A program made the position numbers and the translations under genes. This document shows, piece after piece, positions 14,282 through 18,928 of a stretch of 18,928 nucleotides of DNA. Each line of letters opens with the position of its first letter. Within the stretch, counting starts at the first letter, position 1. Location: contig JAWOBP010000228.1 of NCBI GenBank assembly GCA_046484285.1, positions 1 through 18,928 on the forward strand, read 5' to 3'. The notes under the pieces are model-generated. The model searched no databases. It saw only the letters and a list, made by a program, of their open reading frames with translations, and was not told the origin of the DNA. Origin of the DNA: CAZHCG01 sp046484285. Its GTDB lineage: Bacteria; Myxococcota_A; Polyangia; JAAYKL01.

Positions 14282-16681
14282 ATGAGTGCTGTCGACCGCC
14301 GTCCCGAATCGCTGGGATGGGACTACTTCGCGGCCGCGATCGGATGGCTGCCGCTGATCCTGCTCGATCCCTGGACCGCCGCCGCCGTGGGGCTGCCTGC
14401 CGCCGCGGTGCTGATCTTCGCCCGCCGCGTGTGGTGGGCGGGAAGGCCGGTGCGCGGGCGAGTCGCGCTGGCGGTGCTGCTGCCGGTCATCTCGCTGTCG
14501 CTGGTCACCTCGCTGGCGCTGGGCATCGGCGGGCTGTCGCTGGCGCTGCTGCTGGCCGGCTCGATCGTGGCGCTGGCCGAGGGCTGGAACCGCCGCTGGG
14601 GCCGGACCCTGATCCGGCGGTTTCCGCTGGTCTCCACCGCGGCCTTCCTGGCGCTGGGAGCGGGGCTGGGCCTGGTCATGTTCGAAAGCGGCGTGACCCC
14701 GTACCCCAGCGAGGAGTTCCTCGGCGTGCTCGAGGAGCCGCCCGACGGGCCGGACTGGTCCGTGGAGACCGGGCGCCAGGCGGTGGGCGCGGCCCGCGCG
14801 ACCGTGATGAGCGGCGCTTCCGGCCAAGAGGAGATCGCCGAGCTGCGCGAGCGGCTCGCCGGCGAGTACCCGGAGCTGGCCGAGGCCGAGGCGCCGCACG
14901 GAGCGTACGTGACCCTCTTCGAGTCCAGCGGCTACAGGGCCAGGGGGCGCTGCGACGGGCCGCGGGACGGGCTCGACGCGGTGATCCGCGCCGCGGCCGA
15001 GGCCGCCGGCAGGTCTCCGCGCGATCCCCGCTCCGACAAGACCCGACCCCGGGCGTGGGCGGAGCCCCACAACGAGACGATCGCGATGGTGGACGTGCTC
15101 GGGCCGACGCGTTCGATAACGCCGCGCGCGCTGTTCCACCTCTTCGGCGAGGCCTTCGCCTCGGCGCACCGCTCGCTGCGCGCGATGGACGATCTGCCGG
15201 TGCTGATGGACATGGCCTACTCGCTGGAGCCGGGCGTGGACGGAATTCACATCTACGATCCCGCGCTGGACAGCTCCGCGGCGATTCTCCCCGAAGAGCC
15301 GTTGACCGAGGGCTGGCTCACTCCGCGCAAGCGCTCCGAGCCGCGCAAGATGCTTTCGATGCTGCGGCGCGCCTGGTACCACGAGCATCGCGAGGTGCTG
15401 GATGCGATTCCCTCCGAGCTCGAGGTGGTCAAGTTCCGCGCCACGACTTTCGTCGAGACGTCGCCCGGCGGCGAGGTGATCGAGCTGTACCGCGGCAACG
15501 AGCTGCTCGACGAGGAGCTCGGCCGCGACGAGCTGGTGCGACGCATCGCCGCCGCCTCGGACTGGCTGGCGCGCATGGTCGAGCCCGACGGCAGCTTCCA
15601 CTACGAGATCCACCCGCCGTTCAGGGAGGAGACGACCCGCTACAACCTGCCGCGGCACGCCGGCAGCGTCTACGGCCTGTTGGCGGTCCACACCGCCGGG
15701 CTCGAGGAGCCGGGCCTGGCCGGCTGCGGACGGCGGGCGCTGGACGCCGCGCTGAGGGCGACGGGCTACATCGAGCGCAATCTGGGCTCGCCCGCCGGGC
15801 ACGGCACGCCCGAGGACCTGTGTTTTCTCGACGAGAACAAGCGCAGCACCTCGGGAAACACGGCTCTCGCGGCGCTGGCGATCAACGAGCTGCCCAGACC
15901 CGAGCGGGTGAAGGATCCCGCGCTGCGCGCGCGGGTCGAGCGGATTCCGGCAGAGCGGCACCTGGAGAGGATGGGCGACAGCCTGCTCGAGATGATCGAC
16001 CCCGACGGGGCGGTGTTTCGCAGCTTCCGCGACGGAGTCACCGAGGAGTACGTGGAAAAGGAGCCGCTCTACTACCCGGGCGAGACGATGCTGGCCCTGG
16101 TCCGCGCCTACCGCCGGATCGAGAAAGAGGAGCTGCTGGAAGGGGCGCGCAGGATCGGCGATCGACAGCTGCGCATCTACGGCTGGAACCTCGCGCTGGG
16201 GATTCCGCGCGCGGGCGACCACTGGATCATGCAGGCGCTCTCGGAGCTGGCGGAGATCACCGGCGAGCAGCGCTACGCCGAGCTGGCGGTGCTGATGGGT
16301 CGCGGCTACATCCGCGAGCAGTACCCGCGCCAGGCGCTGACGTATCCCGACTACTTGGGAGCCTACCGGCGCGTGGCCGATCTACCGCGCACGACGCGGG
16401 CGGCCTCGCGCGGCGAGGCGCTGGGCGGGGCGCTGCGGGCGGCGCTGCAGATCGGAGCCGACACCGACGACTTCGAGCGGGCGCTGATTCTCGGCGCGCG
16501 CCACCTGGCCGAGCAGCAGCTCACCGAGCGCAACAGCTACTTCATCCCGCGCGCCTGGGACGTGGAGGGTGCGATTCGGATGGGCGTGGTCGACAATCAC
16601 TGCCGGATAGACAACAACCAGCACGCGGTGGTGGGGATGCTGGCCGCGCTGGAGGCGATCGACCTGCGCTCCGGGCGGTGA
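14282..16681 (+). CDS. Membrane-anchored protein with divergent AMMECR1-like and alpha/alpha-toroid-like domains
   Basis: A 799-residue protein. About five membrane helices (roughly 14-28, 32-48, 62-80, 83-99, 117-134); the basic loops at 48-60 and 101-113 place the rest outside the cytoplasm by the positive-inside rule. Residues ~160-392 follow the AMMECR1 family layout: GAYVTL (207-212), RGRCDG (221-226) where the family has R-G-C-I-G, AAAEAAGRSPRDPR (237-250), TIAMVDVLGP (266-275), GVDGIHI (318-324), AAILPEEPLTEGW (333-345) and VVKFRATTFVE (382-392), with an insertion near 276-315. Residues ~415-795 look like a helical-hairpin toroid (as in C5-epimerases or six-hairpin enzymes): RHAGSVYGLL (458-467), STSGNTALAAL (522-532), YYPGETMLALV (597-607), GDHWIMQAL (645-653), DNHCRIDNNQHAVVGML (771-787). 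The His and Asp residues in these motifs may be catalytic. The substrate is unknown; neighbouring genes point to envelope glycans. Confidence 0.7.
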   Translation: MSAVDRRPESLGWDYFAAAIGWLPLILLDPWTAAAVGLPAAAVLIFARRVWWAGRPVRGRVALAVLLPVISLSLVTSLALGIGGLSLALLLAGSIVALAEGWNRRWGRTLIRRFPLVSTAAFLALGAGLGLVMFESGVTPYPSEEFLGVLEEPPDGPDWSVETGRQAVGAARATVMSGASGQEEIAELRERLAGEYPELAEAEAPHGAYVTLFESSGYRARGRCDGPRDGLDAVIRAAAEAAGRSPRDPRSDKTRPRAWAEPHNETIAMVDVLGPTRSITPRALFHLFGEAFASAHRSLRAMDDLPVLMDMAYSLEPGVDGIHIYDPALDSSAAILPEEPLTEGWLTPRKRSEPRKMLSMLRRAWYHEHREVLDAIPSELEVVKFRATTFVETSPGGEVIELYRGNELLDEELGRDELVRRIAAASDWLARMVEPDGSFHYEIHPPFREETTRYNLPRHAGSVYGLLAVHTAGLEEPGLAGCGRRALDAALRATGYIERNLGSPAGHGTPEDLCFLDENKRSTSGNTALAALAINELPRPERVKDPALRARVERIPAERHLERMGDSLLEMIDPDGAVFRSFRDGVTEEYVEKEPLYYPGETMLALVRAYRRIEKEELLEGARRIGDRQLRIYGWNLALGIPRAGDHWIMQALSELAEITGEQRYAELAVLMGRGYIREQYPRQALTYPDYLGAYRRVADLPRTTRAASRGEALGGALRAALQIGADTDDFERALILGARHLAEQQLTERNSYFIPRAWDVEGAIRMGVVDNHCRIDNNQHAVVGMLAALEAIDLRSGR

Positions 16682-16720
16682 GCACTTCGAGCGTGGAGCG
16701 CGACGACGAGCGGAGGGGCG

Positions 16721-17476
16721 ATGAGCGGACGTGGCGACAGGAGGTGGCCCTGGATCACGATCGCGGTGCTGGCTTCGCTGGCGGGTGTGGCAATCTGGCA
16801 GTGGGACGCCGTGGTGGCGCTGCTGGCAGGGTCCGACGACGAGGGCGAGCTGCAAACGACCAACTCCGACGGGCGCTCCGGAGCGATGCTGGTCCCCGAG
16901 GATCGGCGCGGCGAGGAGCTGCCGCTGGCCGTGCTGCTGCACCAGAGCGGGAGCAGCGGCGATCGAATCCTGCGCGACTTCGCCGGCGAGGCGCGGAGGC
17001 GCGGCTTCGCGGCGGTGGCGCCCAGCTCCGGAAGGGCATCATCCGGCGGTCTGGGCTGGGAGCTGGCCGACGGCCCCGGCGCGCTCAGCGACGATCGCGA
17101 GCACGTGCTGGCCTGCATCGAGGAGGCGCGGGAGCGCGGCGACCTCGAGCCCGACGAGGACCGGGTGTTGATCGCAGGCTACGGAAAGGGCGGAGCGGCC
17201 GCCGCTCAGATCGCGACCAACGATCCGCTCTTCACCTCGTTTGCCGTCCTGCACGGCGACATCCGGCCCGAAACGACGGGGGGGAACGCGCCGCGCGGCT
17301 GGTTTTCCACCAGCGAATCCGATCGCTCGTATCCGCCGCGGCGCGTGGAGCGATGGGCGAGACGCCTGCGCGGCGGCGCCCACCCAGAGATAGTCTTCCG
17401 GGTCTTTTCCGCAGGCGGTGCGAGGCCCGCGGCCGAGGAGATCGAGGCGCTGCTGGACTGGTGGCTGGCTTTCTGA
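16721..17476 (+). CDS. Membrane-tethered alpha/beta-hydrolase-like protein without nucleophile Ser
   Basis: A 251-residue protein with an N-terminal anchor helix (about 10-27) and an alpha/beta-hydrolase-like domain: AVLLHQSGSSGDRILRDFA (70-88) corresponds to the oxyanion strand and loop, RGFAAVAPSSG (94-104) to the next strand, and DRVLIAGYGKGGAAAAQIA (147-165) to the nucleophile elbow. The usual G-x-S-x-G is G153-Y-G155-K-G157, so the catalytic serine is Gly. A terminal His is not obvious either (the only late one is H221). It is most likely a non-catalytic relative that binds a ligand or partner. GGAGGGG lies just before the ATG. It begins 39 bases after the toroid gene and ends one base before the convergent selA stop. 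Confidence 0.78.
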   Translation: MSGRGDRRWPWITIAVLASLAGVAIWQWDAVVALLAGSDDEGELQTTNSDGRSGAMLVPEDRRGEELPLAVLLHQSGSSGDRILRDFAGEARRRGFAAVAPSSGRASSGGLGWELADGPGALSDDREHVLACIEEARERGDLEPDEDRVLIAGYGKGGAAAAQIATNDPLFTSFAVLHGDIRPETTGGNAPRGWFSTSESDRSYPPRRVERWARRLRGGAHPEIVFRVFSAGGARPAAEEIEALLDWWLAF

Positions 17477-17477
17477 A

Positions 17478-18386
17478 TCAGCCGCGTCGCGACCACTCGC
17501 GCAGGGCCTCCACCAGCGGCTGCTCGTCCTCGGGCAGCACCGTGCGCGGGTCGATCCGGAACGTCCCGTCCCTGACCGTGCCCAGCACGGGGGGCTCGCG
17601 TCGCTGGAACCAGCGCGCCACCTCGTCGGGGGGCTCGGCCGACTCGAGGCTGATCGCCGCCGAGGGAATCTTCCCGCCGGGCGCGGAGCCTCCGCCGAAG
17701 GTCGCCTCGGAATCGACGACGCACGCCCGCTCGGGAGCCAGGCCGGCGCGGCCGACGATCGCTCGCGCCCGCTCGGCGATGCTGTCGCGATCCGGGGCCG
17801 CGAGGCGCCACAGGGCAACGCTCTCGTGCTCGCCGGCCAGGTGGTGGGAGAGCACGACCTGCAGCGCGGCGTAGGTCAGCTTGTCCACGCGCACCGCGCG
17901 CATCACCGGGTTGCGGGCGATTCGCTCCACCAGCCGGGCGCGGCCCGCGATCGCTCCGCCCTGCACGCCGCCCAGCAGCTTGTCGCAGGAGAAGCAGACC
18001 AGGTCGGCGCCGCCAGCCAGGATCTCGCGCGGCGTGGGCTCGCCGCCTCTGGTTCCGGGAGGGTTGCGCAGCGGGTTTCCCGAGCCGAGATCCATGATCA
18101 GCCAGCGTCCGTCGCGACGCAGCCCGGCCAGATCGCGCAGGCTCGGCGTCTCGACGAAACCGCGCATGCGGAAGTTGGAGTGGTGGACCTTGAGGATCGC
18201 CGCGGTCTCGTCTCCGACGGCGGCTTCGTAGTCGGCCGGAGTCGTGACGTTGGTCGTGCCCACCTCGCGCAGCGTCGCGCCCGAGCTGCGCAGGATGTCC
18301 GGAATGCGGAAGCCTCCGCCGATCTGGACCAGCTCGCCGCGGGAGACGACCACCTCGCGGCCGGCTGCCAGCTCGCGCAGAGCGAG
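17478..18386 (-). CDS. selA: L-seryl-tRNA(Sec) selenium transferase, N-terminus missing
   Basis: About 302 codons match the C-terminal two-thirds of SelA, which converts Ser-tRNA(Sec) to Sec-tRNA(Sec) using selenophosphate and PLP. Visible motifs, in order: AAGREVVVSRGELVQIGGGF, IPDILRSSGATLREVGTTN, LKVHHSNFRMRGFVE, LIMDLGSGNPL, LVCFSCDKLLGG (the PLP lysine in S-x-D-K-L-L-G-G) and RAVRVDKLTYAALQ. The family is about 460 residues; the first ~150 are absent. The open frame ends at ~18386, where the DNA turns AT-rich and an in-frame TAA soon appears upstream. The truncation is either a contig chimera or a real disruption. No selB, selD or tRNA-Sec gene is in the window. Confidence 0.9.
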   Translation of the reverse strand, partial: LALRELAAGREVVVSRGELVQIGGGFRIPDILRSSGATLREVGTTNVTTPADYEAAVGDETAAILKVHHSNFRMRGFVETPSLRDLAGLRRDGRWLIMDLGSGNPLRNPPGTRGGEPTPREILAGGADLVCFSCDKLLGGVQGGAIAGRARLVERIARNPVMRAVRVDKLTYAALQVVLSHHLAGEHESVALWRLAAPDRDSIAERARAIVGRAGLAPERACVVDSEATFGGGSAPGGKIPSAAISLESAEPPDEVARWFQRREPPVLGTVRDGTFRIDPRTVLPEDEQPLVEALREWSRRG

Positions 18387-18469
18387 AAAAAAACAAAAAG
18401 AATATTCTTATTTTCTTTTTATATGCTTTTTTTTTTATTGCAAAATGCTATATTCAATAATAAAATGAA
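18387..18469. other. AT-rich junction segment
   Basis: Base composition drops from about 70% GC to mostly A/T within a few bases of 18386, with runs of seven A and of ten or more T. It separates the broken selA from the oxidoreductase gene and holds no gene. No inverted terminal repeat or target-site duplication is visible. Confidence 0.7.
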
Positions 18470-18928
18470 TTATTTAAAAGCTTTTTCTAATAATGCGTCT
18501 CCACCAATTTTCAGCCTGTTGAAATAATCAGGCACCTGCTTTCCGCACAATTGATTAACATATAGTTTTGCCAAATATTGTGCAAGCATAAAACCTTGGC
18601 CTCTCAAACCCAGAAACAATCCTTTTTCTACATCAACAATCATTTTTGGTTCAATATAATATCCTGCCCATAATGCCTGGAAACCTACAGCAGAAATTTC
18701 AGGAATCCAGTCAGTAAATATTTCCGCAACTATTTCGGCAAAATCAGCGGAGTTTATTTTCAGGTCTTTGTCTGTTTCTGTAGGTTCAACATAGGGTGAA
18801 GCACATCCAATAATCTGACCTGTATTGCCTAGTTGCTGGCCGTAAACAGCAGTGAAGCCTTTATAGACTCTTCTGTCAATCAGCATGTCCAGTGGATTAC
18901 CTTTAATTCCCAGCATAGGTAATCTCCT
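18470..18928 (-). CDS. FAD-dependent oxidoreductase, C-terminal part (partial)
   Basis: The frame is open to the window edge (152 codons) and ends at TAA (18470-18472). The sequence resembles the C-terminal half of DAO-type FAD oxidoreductases: FQALWAGYYIEPKMIVDVEK, GLFLGLRGQGFMLAQYLAKL and a closing PDYFNRL. The GLRGQGFM stretch fits the C-terminal FAD-contact region of the fold. The N-terminal Rossmann nucleotide motif lies outside the window. Codon use is AT-rich (ATT, AAA, TTT), unlike every other gene here, which suggests another genome. An internal ATG at 18916 need not be the start. Confidence 0.75.
   Translation of the reverse strand, partial: RRLPMLGIKGNPLDMLIDRRVYKGFTAVYGQQLGNTGQIIGCASPYVEPTETDKDLKINSADFAEIVAEIFTDWIPEISAVGFQALWAGYYIEPKMIVDVEKGLFLGLRGQGFMLAQYLAKLYVNQLCGKQVPDYFNRLKIGGDALLEKAFK

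Noticed and set aside
18387..18469. Insertion sequence end at the AT-rich junction
   Set aside because: No terminal inverted repeat, transposase or duplicated target is visible.

Overview
The window suggests a GC-rich (about 70% by eye) environmental deltaproteobacterium or myxobacterium-like organism, probably from a metagenome. The grounds are indirect: three lipoproteins with long Asp-Thr or Asp-Gly-Asp-Ala linkers, a Tad (Flp-type) secretion ATPase carrying an FHA domain, a PilZ protein, and two good sigma-54-type promoter matches. The last ~540 bases (from about 18387) are abruptly AT-rich and encode a protein with different codon use. This is either a chimeric contig end or a recent insertion.

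Layout. (1) 1-843: the tail of an unknown gene, then a lipoprotein with a DTDT linker and a DUF1566-like C-terminal domain. (2) 844-1708: no supported gene; a GAAA-capped hairpin and an array of eight 42/43-bp tandem repeats of two alternating hairpin-forming types. (3) 1709-2828, minus strand: a Phd/YefM antitoxin and RelE/ParE toxin pair, and an N-terminally truncated PIN-domain remnant. (4) 2828-4849, minus strand: NAD-dependent DNA ligase LigA. (5) 5050-9651, plus strand: a sigma-54-like promoter, an 87-residue lipoprotein that is almost all linker, a PilZ protein, a second sigma-54-like promoter, then a tightly overlapping tadA/cpaF-tadB-tadC set. (6) 9761-11139: a small membrane protein on the minus strand and a lipoprotein with five six-cysteine repeats. 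(7) 11198-12532: a POT-like MFS transporter. (8) 12672-17476: three genes in a row for a polytopic flippase, a membrane-anchored protein with a divergent AMMECR1-like domain followed by an alpha/alpha-toroid-like domain, and a membrane-tethered alpha/beta-hydrolase-like protein without the usual nucleophile serine. (9) 17478-18386, minus strand: selenocysteine synthase SelA, cut off at its N-terminus by the compositional break. (10) 18470-18928, minus strand: the C-terminal part of an FAD-dependent oxidoreductase.

How the genes fit together. PilZ (a c-di-GMP receptor family) next to an FHA-fused Tad ATPase and two platform proteins suggests a surface secretion or pilus system under second-messenger and phospho-peptide control, possibly with sigma-54 timing. 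No pilin, prepilin peptidase or secretin is in view. The flippase-AMMECR1/toroid-pseudohydrolase set is the best candidate for an undescribed system. It looks like a cell-envelope module in which a lipid-linked substrate is flipped and then handled by a periplasmic toroid domain; this is inference from domain order, predicted topology and gene spacing.
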